Assembly (NCBI RefSeq): GCF_900233005.1
Contig: NZ_LT960612.1
Location: 496,001 to 560,000, forward strand
DNA from: Vibrio tapetis subsp. tapetis
Lineage (GTDB): Bacteria; Pseudomonadota; Gammaproteobacteria; Enterobacterales; Vibrionaceae
Length of the DNA stretch: 64,000 bases
Direction: 5' to 3'
Below, piece after piece: positions 55,618 through 64,000 of the stretch. Numbering within the stretch: the first letter of the stretch is position 1; each line of letters opens with the position of its first letter. The translations under genes and the position numbers were made by a program. The notes beneath the pieces were generated by a model. That model ran no database searches and had not been told where the DNA came from. It saw nothing but the letters and a program-made list of their open reading frames with translations.

Positions 55618-56325
55618 ATGAAAACGATAGGAATGATCGGCGGCATGAGCTGGGAGTCAACGCTCAGTTACTACCAACAGCTTAATCAAGGAGTAAAACA
55701 CGCTCTTGGCGGGCTGCATTCCGCCAAAATCTGCCTATACAGCGTTGATTTTGCGCCTATTGAACAGCTTCAACATCAAGGTGACTGGGATAAAATGGCC
55801 GATATTCTCATTGATGCGGCCAAGCATGTACAAGCTGGCGGCGCGGATTTTCTCCTCATCTGCACCAACACCATGCACAAAGTCGCCCCTCAAATTCAAG
55901 CCAACGTCTCGATTCCACTACTGCACATCGCGGACGCTACGGCTAAACAGCTTAAAATAGACGGCATCACTAAAGTAGGGTTGTTGGGGACCATGTTCAC
56001 CATGGAGCAAGACTTCTATAAACAAAGGTTAATTCAAAACTTCGGCATTGATGTCGTTATCCCAAACTCTGCATCTAGACAAATCGTGCATGATGTCATT
56101 TATCAAGAACTCTGCTTAGGGCAGATTTCACCAGCCTCTAAAAACGCTTATTTAAACATCATTAATGAATTGGCATCTGAAGGTGCGCAAGCCATTATTC
56201 TGGGCTGTACGGAAATCGCGCTTTTGGTGAGTCAGAAGGATACTGACATCCCACTCTATGACACGACAAGCATTCATGCCAAATCCGCCGTTGAGTATGC
56301 GGTTGGCAATGAACTTTTGCTCTAA
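55618..56325 (+). CDS. Aspartate/glutamate racemase family protein
   Basis: A 235-residue racemase of the two-Cys, cofactor-free class. The start MKTIGMIGGMSWESTLSYYQ is typical of aspartate racemases. Catalytic cysteines lie in LICTNTMHKV (Cys82) and GCTEIALL (Cys197). Probable reaction is L-/D-aspartate interconversion, though broad-specificity members exist. Monocistronic; downstream is a leader region of rsgA. Confidence 0.9.
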   Translation: MKTIGMIGGMSWESTLSYYQQLNQGVKHALGGLHSAKICLYSVDFAPIEQLQHQGDWDKMADILIDAAKHVQAGGADFLLICTNTMHKVAPQIQANVSIPLLHIADATAKQLKIDGITKVGLLGTMFTMEQDFYKQRLIQNFGIDVVIPNSASRQIVHDVIYQELCLGQISPASKNAYLNIINELASEGAQAIILGCTEIALLVSQKDTDIPLYDTTSIHAKSAVEYAVGNELLL

Positions 56326-56435
56326 CGAGTAATCTGCTCCAACGAGCTACAAACGCTACATTGAGTTCAATTGACAAGTTAGAAAATGGTGCAATAATGC
56401 AGGCTAATTCATACGCAAAAAAAGAGAGGACAAAA

Positions 56436-56483
56436 ATGATTGTATTAAATATCCACCCGGCACAAGAAGGCGCTAAGGCTTAA
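56436..56483 (+). CDS. Putative 15-residue leader peptide upstream of rsgA
   Basis: A short frame encoding MIVLNIHPAQEGAKA with AGAGAGGA six bases before ATG, an excellent site. It lies about 190 bases before rsgA and is followed by two hairpins: GTCGC/GCGAC (about 56493-56505) and CCCGGT/ACCGGG (about 56530-56549). No run of one amino-acid codon suggests classical attenuation. May be an unrelated small protein. Confidence 0.4.
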   Translation: MIVLNIHPAQEGAKA

Positions 56484-56674
56484 TTACTATTAGTCGCATT
56501 GCGACATTGCCTACAAATTCCCTTCTATTGCCCGGTGTTATCAGACCGGGGTCTCGTTAATGCTCTATAACTTTGCGATCTTTCGCCAAGTACTATTTTG
56601 CATTAGCACTGCACGTTTTTCAGTCAGTACCCGACCTCATACAAAATTTATGCTGTTTTTCAGTAGGTACTATC

Positions 56675-57733
56675 ATGAATACTATTTTTACTCATCCAAT
56701 CACATTAACTCAACTTGGATGGCAACCATTTTTTACCCAACAACTCGCACTTGAAGATTACGATAATTGCGTTGTAGGCCGGGTGACAGAACACCACAAA
56801 AGTGGTTATGTTGTCGCAACCGAAGCCAAAACGTTTCACTTAGATGCCCATATCAACCTACCCGCAATGACCGTAGGTGACTGGATATTATTAAATAGCG
56901 AGACCTTTCAATTCGATCGCATGCTAGAGCGTAAATCTCTGTTTAAACGTAAAGCGCCTGGGCCAAAGCTCAAAGAGCAGTTTATTGCAGCCAACGTTGA
57001 TACGGTTTTTATCGTGATGTCTCTCAACCAAGATTTTAACCTCAGCCGGGTCGAACGCTATTTAGCTCTGGCAAAAGAAGCAAAAGTTGAACCCGTTGTG
57101 GTTCTGACCAAAGCAGATTTATGTGACGATGCGGATGACAAACGAGCCGAAATCCAAAATCTAGATGCTTTTTTACTTACCGAAGTGGTTAATGCTCTGG
57201 ATACCAGCACCTTACAAGGGCTGCGCAGTTGGTGTAACTCGGGTCAAACCGTGGCATTTATTGGTTCATCAGGTGTGGGGAAATCCACCCTCGTAAACTC
57301 CTTAATTGGTGATGAAAGCCAATCAACAGGAGGCATCCGAGAGGACGACAGCAAAGGACGACATACCACCACATCAAGAACCTTACTTCCTCTTCCTGAG
57401 GGCGGTTTATTGATGGATACTCCGGGAATGCGCGAATTGCAGTTGTCTAGCTGTGAAGAAGGTGTATCAGAAACCTTTGCTGATATTGAAACCTTGGTCT
57501 CACAATGTCGATTTTCTGATTGTCAGCATCAAGAAGAACCCGGATGCGCGGTACGCAAAGCGTTAGACAATGGTGATATTGATAATCGTCGATTAGACAA
57601 TTACAACAAACTGCTCCGTGAACAAGCCAGAAATGGCGCATCCATTGCAGAAAAACGAAGTGCAGACAAAAAGTTTGGCAAGATGTGTAAAACCTTTATG
57701 TCGGCAAAAAAACAATCTAGGCATGGTGGCTAA
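56675..57733 (+). CDS. rsgA: Ribosome small-subunit-dependent GTPase A
   Basis: A 352-residue circularly permuted GTPase. The ATG at 56675 follows TAGGT; the open frame extends upstream without family sequence. Order of motifs is G4 (LTKAD), G1 (GSSGVGKST, about 197-205) and G3 (DTPGMREL), the permuted pattern. An OB domain precedes and a Cys/His zinc segment ([16 protein letters not shown]) follows. It promotes 30S maturation. Vibrios commonly carry two RsgA paralogues; this seems to be the accessory one. Confidence 0.9.
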   Translation: MNTIFTHPITLTQLGWQPFFTQQLALEDYDNCVVGRVTEHHKSGYVVATEAKTFHLDAHINLPAMTVGDWILLNSETFQFDRMLERKSLFKRKAPGPKLKEQFIAANVDTVFIVMSLNQDFNLSRVERYLALAKEAKVEPVVVLTKADLCDDADDKRAEIQNLDAFLLTEVVNALDTSTLQGLRSWCNSGQTVAFIGSSGVGKSTLVNSLIGDESQSTGGIREDDSKGRHTTTSRTLLPLPEGGLLMDTPGMRELQLSSCEEGVSETFADIETLVSQCRFSDCQHQEEPGCAVRKALDNGDIDNRRLDNYNKLLREQARNGASIAEKRSADKKFGKMCKTFMSAKKQSRHGG

Positions 57734-57778
57734 TACCATGACGTCATGACGTATAGTTAATACAACTATCCTCGATGC

Positions 57779-59785
57779 ATCGAGTAGGGTGAGGCGTCTC
57801 CGCCTCATCCCTCTCACAGAACCGTACGTACGGACCTCGTATACGGCTCATGCACATTTCCATTCAGCATAATGGCTGAACACATATCCTGTCCTAACGT
57901 GTTCAAGATTCACTAATCCAAGGTCGTTAAACCATTGATTTGGCATCGAGTAACTGGCTAATGGACTCGCAGCATTTCTCCAACTATCCATACAGATATA
58001 CCTGAATGACCCTTCGTAACCTAGCTGTCTTAGCCTGCGGTGGAGTCGGGTCGGTTTTTTCCATAATCGTAATTGGACGCTGCGAAGTCTTCGCCTTAAC
58101 CACGCGGCCAGTTTCTTAAACTCCCTGTTGGCATTCGCTATTCGAAAGTACTGGCTGAACCCTCTCAGAAGTGGATTCAGTTGTTTAATGACTTCTAACA
58201 ATGGCTTACCGCCATTGCGTCTTGTCACTCGCTTCAACTTTCCTTTGAACGTCGACATTTTCTTTGGCTGAATACGGCTATAATGGCTACCGATTTCTAT
58301 TCCAAGGAATTTCACACCTTCGCCGCTGTGCGCTATGTGTGATTTGGTTTCGTTCACCGTTAACTTGAGCTGTTTTTCCAGGACCTTCGTTGCCTGTACT
58401 TGCGCATTTTCTGCACCTTTACGGCTGCGACAGAAGATCAGTATGTCGTCGGCATAACGGACTATTCGATGTCCTCGCTTTCGCATCTCTTGATCAAACG
58501 CATCCAGATAGATGTTCGCTATCAGTGGGCTTATTACTCCACCTTGCGGACTACCTATCTCGGTATGCTGCCACTCTCCATCAACCATTACGCCACTTTT
58601 CAGGAACTGTTTGATGAGCTCCAGTACGCTACTGTCTGTGACTCGTTTCTTAATGCTTTTTAGAATAAGCTCGTGGTCGAGCTTATCGAAGCACTTCGAT
58701 AAGTCCATATCTACGACGTGTTGCATTCCGTATCGACGGATGAACATCGTCGCTTTGTTTATAGCATCGTGACAACTTCGATTCGGTCTATACCCAAAGC
58801 TGGATGGGTGAAACTGCTCTTCGAAGATTGGGGTTAATAGATCATTTAGAGCTTGTTGGACAACTCTATCCCGTACTGTTGGGATCCCAAGTAATCGCAC
58901 CCCACCATCATCTTTCGGTATTTCTACCCGTCTGACGGGTTGAGGGGTGTATCGCTTGGTTTTGAGTTCCAGAAGAAGTTGATCTAGGTTATCACTCAGA
59001 TTTTGAGCGTAGTCGCTTAGGCTCTGCCTATCTATTCCGGCCGCGCCTTTCGCTTTCCACACTTTTTTAAATCCTTTATAGAGTCGCTCTTTGTGGAGCA
59101 AGTGACCATATAAACTGTAGTAAACTCTCAACTGTTTCCTTTAGATTGTGTGCCGTGTGGGGACAAATGCTCTCTCACAGTGTTGGTGTATTTCACTCCA
59201 CTCTCTAGCCTTCTAGCTCAATGGCAATTTACTAGAGTGAGTCAGAGTTACTCCCTTGTACGGTTTCTCGCTTCAGTGCTTTGCTTTCACAAAGACCGAG
59301 ACGGAATACCTCGATAGCTAATCAACTTGTATACCACTGAAAAAAAAACATCTGCTCATCACAGACTTAAAATGTACTTCATCCCTTCGCAACACCAGAT
59401 TGCTTTTGGCAAAATGTTGTCCCATCAGACGTGTTACTGATGGTCAGCTCAGTTTTATCCTCCACACCATTACTGGGCTTCACCGGCCGAGCTTTACTCA
59501 CTACTACGGATTCATCTGCCACCTCGCACCAACATAGATCTTGGCTCTCGCCTTGAGTTTATGCTTCCGACGTTTGCTCGGATGTGGTGTCAGGCTTCCC
59601 CAGTTACTGCACTGGCTCCCTGTTAACAATGCCACCCTCAAGCACAATCTAGGTCTGATTGAGTATCGGGCTTCACGCTATTTTGCACGCTTACCCACCT
59701 AAATTGCCGAATCAGGTTCACTTTCGTTGTGTACTGTTAACTTCCTATCGCTTCCTTCAAACCCTGCCGTTGGCCAGCAACGCCC
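57779..59785 (-). mobile_element. Group II intron
   Basis: Read on the minus strand, a ribozyme-type 5' region of about 650 bases (59132-59785), a maturase gene, then a domain V hairpin (57817-57849, starting GAGCCGTATACGAGG, ending TACGGTTCTG) and domain VI (GAGGCG/CGCCTC, about 57789-57808) ending near CTACTCGAT. The 3' end is placed near 57779; the 5' end near 59785 (GGGCGTTGC) is approximate. The element sits between rsgA and the second T6SS operon and interrupts no gene. Confidence 0.8.
57848..59131 (-). CDS. ltrA: Group II intron reverse transcriptase/maturase
   Basis: A 427-residue intron-encoded protein. RT blocks are intact: GAAGIDRQSL, RLLGIPTVRDRVVQ, DMDLSKCFDKLDHE, GSPQGGVISPLIANIYLD and the catalytic VRYADDILIF. 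A maturase (X) domain follows (GFSQYFRIANANREFKKL). There is no HNH endonuclease domain, so mobility would rely on nascent-strand priming or single-stranded targets. Its stop overlaps domain V. Appears active as written. Confidence 0.93.
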   Translation of the reverse strand: MRVYYSLYGHLLHKERLYKGFKKVWKAKGAAGIDRQSLSDYAQNLSDNLDQLLLELKTKRYTPQPVRRVEIPKDDGGVRLLGIPTVRDRVVQQALNDLLTPIFEEQFHPSSFGYRPNRSCHDAINKATMFIRRYGMQHVVDMDLSKCFDKLDHELILKSIKKRVTDSSVLELIKQFLKSGVMVDGEWQHTEIGSPQGGVISPLIANIYLDAFDQEMRKRGHRIVRYADDILIFCRSRKGAENAQVQATKVLEKQLKLTVNETKSHIAHSGEGVKFLGIEIGSHYSRIQPKKMSTFKGKLKRVTRRNGGKPLLEVIKQLNPLLRGFSQYFRIANANREFKKLAAWLRRRLRSVQLRLWKKPTRLHRRLRQLGYEGSFRYICMDSWRNAASPLASYSMPNQWFNDLGLVNLEHVRTGYVFSHYAEWKCA

Positions 59786-59869
59786 TTGCGATTCGGATTA
59801 TCTTCCCCTCAATCAGGGTGATTTAGGCTTCTTTCAGCCTAATGGGTTTGCCAGCTTCGCTGGGCAAAC

Positions 59870-59905
59870 AAAAAAGCCAGCAAACAGATATGTTTGCTGG
59901 CTTTT
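59870..59905 (-). terminator. Terminator of the second T6SS operon
   Basis: Minus-strand stem AAAGCCAGCAAACA / TGTTTGCTGGCTTT with a short loop and a run of six T, followed by a second hairpin GTTTGCC/GGCAAAC (59846-59869). It lies 22 bases after the 440-residue gene. Confidence 0.85.
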
Positions 59906-59926
59906 ATCTACCGAGTATTCAGATCA

Positions 59927-61251
59927 CTAAATTGCGGGTCTACCACGGAATGCATTAGCACGCTGTAACTTAGGCGGATGACGGCGAATCGCATTTTGAC
60001 GTTGTAGTGGTTGGAACTCAGGACGCTTCACATCAGAAGTAATGACATGCGCTCCTTCCAAACCTTGCTGCTGCTTCAACAATTCATTTTGCCACGAAAC
60101 GTCGCTGGCAAAGATGACGTTGTATTCCGCCGTGTATTCACGAATGTAACCGCCAGAGGCCTGCTTCATGTTTTCAATATGCTTAGACCCCTTAGTGTAC
60201 TGAAGCTGCGCATCGGTACGCACACGCCCTAACCTATCCAATAAAGATAAGAAACTATATGGGTGAGCGATAGCTCCTGAGTGCATCAGTAGTGCACCTA
60301 ATACAGGGCTCAGTGCCAAGGAGTTAGTAAACCAATCATTGAATCGCTTCGCATCCAAAGCTATCGAAGAACAGTTGAGCAAATTACCTTGCTCTTTCTT
60401 CGCTTTCTTCAACACTCGGTGTAAATTCACGCGTTGAATAATGAAATCAATCAGCTTAAAAATCTTCTGCAATGCGGTGGCCACATAACTTAGAATCGAT
60501 CCAATTCCGATGGTGTCGCCAGTCGCGGTAAGGGCAATTTTACCAACGGACACGCCCGCATCTTTTGCACCCAATAGCGCTTTGGCCGTCATATGCGAGC
60601 GCAGATCTCTTGCAATGATTTCTGGGTGACCACTCTTTAGAGAAACCCCACGTCCAGATAATTTCAAAGACACGTAAGTGGTCACGCCTTCAACGGTTGT
60701 TTTTAACCCTTTATACAAATCAGAAGCACTTTGCACATAAGCCCAGACTGGAATAGCGTTCGTAATGTCGGCTTTTAAAGACGCCACTAACCACCCTGCA
60801 ACCTCCGTAATAAAAGAGGTCACCCAAGCGATATCGGAATAAGCTTTCTTGAAAAAGCTCATCATTTTACTCACGAATTTTTCCAATAATTCTTCGATTT
60901 TTCTTTTGATTTTATCAACCGCTTTGGCAGCTTTATCGGCCATATTTTTTAAAGCTACAGCTGGTCGACTGTTAGTAATCGCAGTTCTTACACCTTCAGC
61001 CACCTGAGAGATTTTGTGGCCAGCTTTGGTATACAGCAGCCTTTCTTCAATAACGCCGTGGCGTCATCTAGAGGTGTTGTATCGACCAGAAAATTTGCCA
61101 TCGCATCCGATGCGAACACCGCTTTTTTTTGCACTTCTAATGACGATAAATAATTCACCACATTCACACGCGCATATAAGGTTTCTATCTCTTGGATATT
61201 CCATCCAGTGGTATCTACCACGTTTTCAACGTCAGCAATTGAAACAGGCAT
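59927..61251 (-). pseudogene. T6SS-linked protein of unknown function, frameshifted
   Basis: Two overlapping frames. The first (from 61251, behind AGGAGG) reads VENVVDTTGWNIQEIETLY to LDDATA and ends at 60988. The other frame gives VIEERLLYTKAGHKISQV then AEGVRTAITN and runs to 59927. One missing G near 61054-61057 (CGGCGTT for CGGCGGTT) would join them into 441 residues. The protein has an amphipathic charged helix (about 105-140), hydrophobic segments (FITEVAGWLVASL) and a Lys-rich tail. No known domain. Last gene of the operon; an effector or structural accessory are both possible. Confidence 0.75.
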
Positions 61252-61260
61252 GGTGCCCTC

Positions 61261-61938
61261 CTAGTTATTGTTATGGGTTGGTTTAGCCACCTCAGAGCGG
61301 CGCAACCAACCATCGAGCGACTCTCTAATTGAAACCGCCGTCTTTCTTTGCTTATGCCCTATGGGAGAGCGAACGAACTGATTGATCATTTTTTTTAAGG
61401 CGTGCCAATCGTCCGCCTGAGTAACGACACCTTCTCCTCGCCACTGCTCAGAAGAGGCGAAGGTTTGACTTGCTTGCCAACACGTTAAGTCTTCTCTTCG
61501 TGTCCCTAGCGGGTAACTCGCTCCGAAATCAATCAACAAAATCGAGTCCAAATGAGGAAGAAACAAAATATTGCTTGGCTTAATATCCCCGTGCACCCAA
61601 CCACATTGATGACAATGGTGAATAGCACGAATGATGATAGGTAACATACCGACAAAAGTTTCAGCGTCTTGGAACTCGAACCTCGACAATGGCTTGGCCT
61701 GCTGCTCGTAAACCAGATGCATCACCTTTTTATCCGTATCGAATTCAAGCGCCTTTTGCACGTACACCCCCGCACATGCCGTCAACGCTTGCCACTCTCG
61801 ACTCATCGCTTGTTGATTCGAATAACGCTTTGTCAGTCGTTGTAGACACCAGTCCTCTTCCACCGAGTGGAAAAAAGTCCTTTGCATCGAAGTCTCTTCC
61901 GAATCGCACGTAACAGACTGATGTTTAAGTGTCATCAA
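61261..61938 (-). CDS. T6SS-associated Ser/Thr protein kinase, second copy
   Basis: A 225-residue kinase with HGDIKPSNILFL as catalytic loop and LIDFGASYPLG as the DFG region, the same HGD variant as the kinase at 46749. The N-lobe is short: no clear glycine loop or VAxK, so ATP binding may be impaired. A C-lobe segment (FASSEQWRGEG) matches the usual APE-like region. It lies six bases after the upstream gene in the operon with tssM. Confidence 0.8.
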   Translation of the reverse strand: MMTLKHQSVTCDSEETSMQRTFFHSVEEDWCLQRLTKRYSNQQAMSREWQALTACAGVYVQKALEFDTDKKVMHLVYEQQAKPLSRFEFQDAETFVGMLPIIIRAIHHCHQCGWVHGDIKPSNILFLPHLDSILLIDFGASYPLGTRREDLTCWQASQTFASSEQWRGEGVVTQADDWHALKKMINQFVRSPIGHKQRKTAVSIRESLDGWLRRSEVAKPTHNNN

Positions 61939-61944
61939 TTGGCC

Positions 61945-62946
61945 TTAAAAACTCTTCATGATGTCGCTTTCAGAAGAGTCGGTAACCTGCTTCAAACCTT
62001 CCATATAGGTGTTGATGGTAAACGCCGTCGCTTCCATCGCTTTACACATGTCTGAGACTTTTTCTACGTAATGCTTCACCTCATACAAGCTCATTGCCGC
62101 GTCTTCACGACTTTTCACCAAAGCGCGCACATTCGCCGGATTATTAGGATCTTGTGCGTGTTTTGCGCTGCATAAGTTCAACTGCTGCTTGCGTGAATTT
62201 AAGATCTCTACTGACTGCTTTAATTTATAAAGGTTACGCTGGATCTTCGGCCCCAAATCCGCAATGTCTTTCGACTGCCATTTGGCTTTTTCTCGGTTAT
62301 ATTCTTGCTTACCCAACTTGGCTTCAAGCATCTGGCGATTGCCATCTGAGGTATATTCGTTTTTCTTACGATCTCGCCTTGCACCAGCAAATTTCCCGAC
62401 CACATATTCGCCACCTTTAATGGCAAACTTAGCGACTTCACCTAATGGCACAATGCTCAATGGGACTTTTGCGACCTTGATAGGGTTCTTTTTCAAGCCA
62501 CGCGCTTTGTCTTGCAATTTGCGCTGCATCTTATAGAAACGTTCACCCTGATGCTTTTTGTAAATGCCTTCTGCACCACTTAGCCAATCTTGGCCTTTTT
62601 TCCCTTGAAGTGCGCCGCGTCGGTCTTTAGATAACACCGTTGGCGTGGTAAACGCAGAAACGGAGTTGGCAGTTTTTTGGCTGACATAGGCATGGAATTT
62701 TTGCTTTACGGTTTCGACAACCTTGGTCTTTTCAATTTTGCCGAATCCGCCTTCTACTAATTCAACCGGAATATCAATGGCCTTTCCTAGCGGCGTGCTA
62801 TCAAGTAGGCCTGTGCCCAAATCAAACGCACCCTCTCCAATTGCCAAACCATTCAAACTAGTTTTTGAATCGCCGTCATTTGCATTGCCGATTTCGTCGT
62901 ATAAAGTTTTACCAAAAGAGGTGGCGTTACTAATGTTGTCGAGCAT
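61945..62946 (-). CDS. T6SS-linked 333-residue protein of unknown function
   Basis: No family recognised. The N-terminal third is Gly/Asp-rich with weak hydrophobicity (AIGEGAFDLGTGLLDSTPLG), the middle is strongly basic (about 130-220, many Lys/Arg), and the C-terminal 110 residues are predicted helical (RNLYKLKQSVEILNSRKQQL). TTAGGAGAAGC precedes ATG. No signal peptide. Its place between tssM and the kinase is conserved-looking but a function cannot be assigned; effector or adaptor are guesses. Confidence 0.6.
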   Translation of the reverse strand: MLDNISNATSFGKTLYDEIGNANDGDSKTSLNGLAIGEGAFDLGTGLLDSTPLGKAIDIPVELVEGGFGKIEKTKVVETVKQKFHAYVSQKTANSVSAFTTPTVLSKDRRGALQGKKGQDWLSGAEGIYKKHQGERFYKMQRKLQDKARGLKKNPIKVAKVPLSIVPLGEVAKFAIKGGEYVVGKFAGARRDRKKNEYTSDGNRQMLEAKLGKQEYNREKAKWQSKDIADLGPKIQRNLYKLKQSVEILNSRKQQLNLCSAKHAQDPNNPANVRALVKSREDAAMSLYEVKHYVEKVSDMCKAMEATAFTINTYMEGLKQVTDSSESDIMKSF

Positions 62947-63056
62947 GTTGCTTCTCCTAAATGAAGTATCGAGCGGTGTCGGCCATGATGTAGCTCCTCA
63001 TGACCTTCACACTCTCATTCGCTGGCAGAAAAAATAGCCAGTGTTAAATCATAAAC

Positions 63057-64000
63057 TTACAAATGTTTGGGCAGCGCAAAACTGGTAAACAATGATTTAT
63101 CCAGTGTTTGGTTTGAATCCCGTAGGGTGTAATCAATTACGATGCGATTGTCGTTAAGCTTATAATTGAGCTTCCTGACTAAACGAGTCGCTGTTTTGGT
63201 TGAATCGCCATCAAATAGCGCTCTGAACAGAGCCCATTGCCCTGTATAAGATCGGGTCGCTACGCGATTTTCACCTTGATAGAAGTTAGTCGTCAGGTAT
63301 CCCTCAACCCCCGTAGTAGGCCAACTCACTTCCGTCCAAACTCGTGGGCCGTGACGGTAGTCGAACACACTCTCTGCTTCGCGAATTTGAAACTGAGTGA
63401 CTGAGGTGTTCATCGAGCTCGCTCGAAGTGCAAATTTGAGTGCCAACTCCTGACCTGTTGGCCCAAAGAAAGTCTGACTTAACTTACGAGCTTGGCGAAG
63501 CTGGTTTCTTGCTTGACCACTTAACGGCAAGGTTAACCCGTCGACTTCGTTGAGTTTTAACGTCCCGTTGTCCCAATAAACAAAAGGTTTCAACATCTCG
63601 TCAATGAACTGCTCTACCCGGCCTTGCGGTTTAAAGAAGGACGCGAAATCAGTTAAGTCCACTTCTCCACGGCCATGCTTAGCAAATGGGAAGCGTCCTT
63701 CAATCGCTGCGACATAAAACTGATACACTCGCTCATCCCATTGCTGATTGAGGTAACCAACGCTGCCAGAGACGACTTGACGCCAAGCCTGCTGCGCCAA
63801 GTTCTTGGTCCATTTCGCCACTTGATTTGGCGCTTTACTGCCCTGTCTTTGAAATAACACAATGGCATCTTGGCTACCCGCAGCATGTGCTAACGCATAC
63901 GCGTGCATGGCTTTACCAGGATCAGCACTGGAAAGGGCGTCATCAAAGTAACCATTAAGAGAATCAAATTGTTGAATGAGCCCATCCAATGGCACGGAAT
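63057..64000 (-). CDS. TssM C-terminal part of a second T6SS, continues past window edge
   Basis: The reading frame is open to the right edge, so only the last 314 residues are seen. It shows the TssM C-terminal domain: ESVFDYRHGPRVWTEVSWP matches the YQHGPVLWSDQLWQG region of the TssM at 43352, and both end with a FxSFxLP pattern (SLFTSFALPKHL). The two are diverged, so this is a separate system, not a recent duplication. Followed by 110 bases with no gene, then the 333-residue gene. Confidence 0.88.
   Translation of the reverse strand, partial: SVPLDGLIQQFDSLNGYFDDALSSADPGKAMHAYALAHAAGSQDAIVLFQRQGSKAPNQVAKWTKNLAQQAWRQVVSGSVGYLNQQWDERVYQFYVAAIEGRFPFAKHGRGEVDLTDFASFFKPQGRVEQFIDEMLKPFVYWDNGTLKLNEVDGLTLPLSGQARNQLRQARKLSQTFFGPTGQELALKFALRASSMNTSVTQFQIREAESVFDYRHGPRVWTEVSWPTTGVEGYLTTNFYQGENRVATRSYTGQWALFRALFDGDSTKTATRLVRKLNYKLNDNRIVIDYTLRDSNQTLDKSLFTSFALPKHL

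Noticed and set aside
55422..55685. 87-codon frame between ridA and the racemase
   Set aside because: Its match to the esterase C-terminus shows it is a decayed remnant, and it overlaps the racemase start.
57737..57748. 12-bp palindrome CATGACGTCATG after rsgA
   Set aside because: Short and single; could be an operator or chance, with nothing else to support a function.
59727..59930. 67-codon frame near the group II intron 5' end
   Set aside because: Lies across ribozyme and terminator sequence; no ribosome-binding site.

Overview
The window looks like a Vibrio or near-Vibrio gammaproteobacterial replicon, probably an accessory region of the second chromosome. Codon use is moderately AT-rich, and the gene content fits: phasin/PHA synthase, RecQ, SoxR, an SgrR-like regulator, a RAYT transposase and two type VI secretion (T6SS) loci. 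Assignment below genus is not possible from sequence reading alone. No tRNA, rRNA or CRISPR array was seen.

Layout. 1-2.4 kb: a 5'-truncated HSL-type esterase and a minus-strand pair that looks like an orphan T6SS membrane-toxin/immunity unit. 2.8-5.5 kb: polyhydroxyalkanoate genes phaP-phaC-phaJ. 5.7-12.3 kb: a transporter membrane domain, an RND adaptor and pump, an AraC regulator and soxR with a near-perfect SoxR operator. 12.4-14 kb: a RAYT transposase flanked by REP-like repeats. 14-24 kb: periplasmic binding protein, recQ, MFS exporter, sgrR-like gene with a divergent two-small-ORF transcript, XRE regulator, small outer-membrane barrel, glycine-zipper protein and an ABC-F ATPase.

24.2-47.5 kb (+): a T6SS locus with every core component: VgrG, PAAR, TssA, Hcp, TssB, TssC, a second TssC-like protein, TssE, F, G, H, a binding protein, FHA protein, TssJ, K, L (with a C-terminal SPOR domain), M and a protein kinase. 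vgrG has an in-frame amber codon and tssC a one-base frameshift, so the system as written is probably broken unless these are sequence errors or recoding. A DUF2235-type lipase follows on the opposite strand.

48.9-57.7 kb: an exported family II pyrophosphatase, small membrane/periplasmic proteins, a frameshifted FAD monooxygenase, an esterase, a LysR/ABM/RidA module bracketed by degenerate direct repeats, an amino-acid racemase and rsgA with a possible leader peptide. 57.8-59.8 kb: a group II intron. 59.9-64 kb (-): the 3' end of a second T6SS operon: TssM C-terminus, an unknown 333-aa protein, a second kinase and a frameshifted unknown membrane protein. Four coding sequences carry a single-nucleotide lesion, a pattern that needs read-level checking before biological interpretation.
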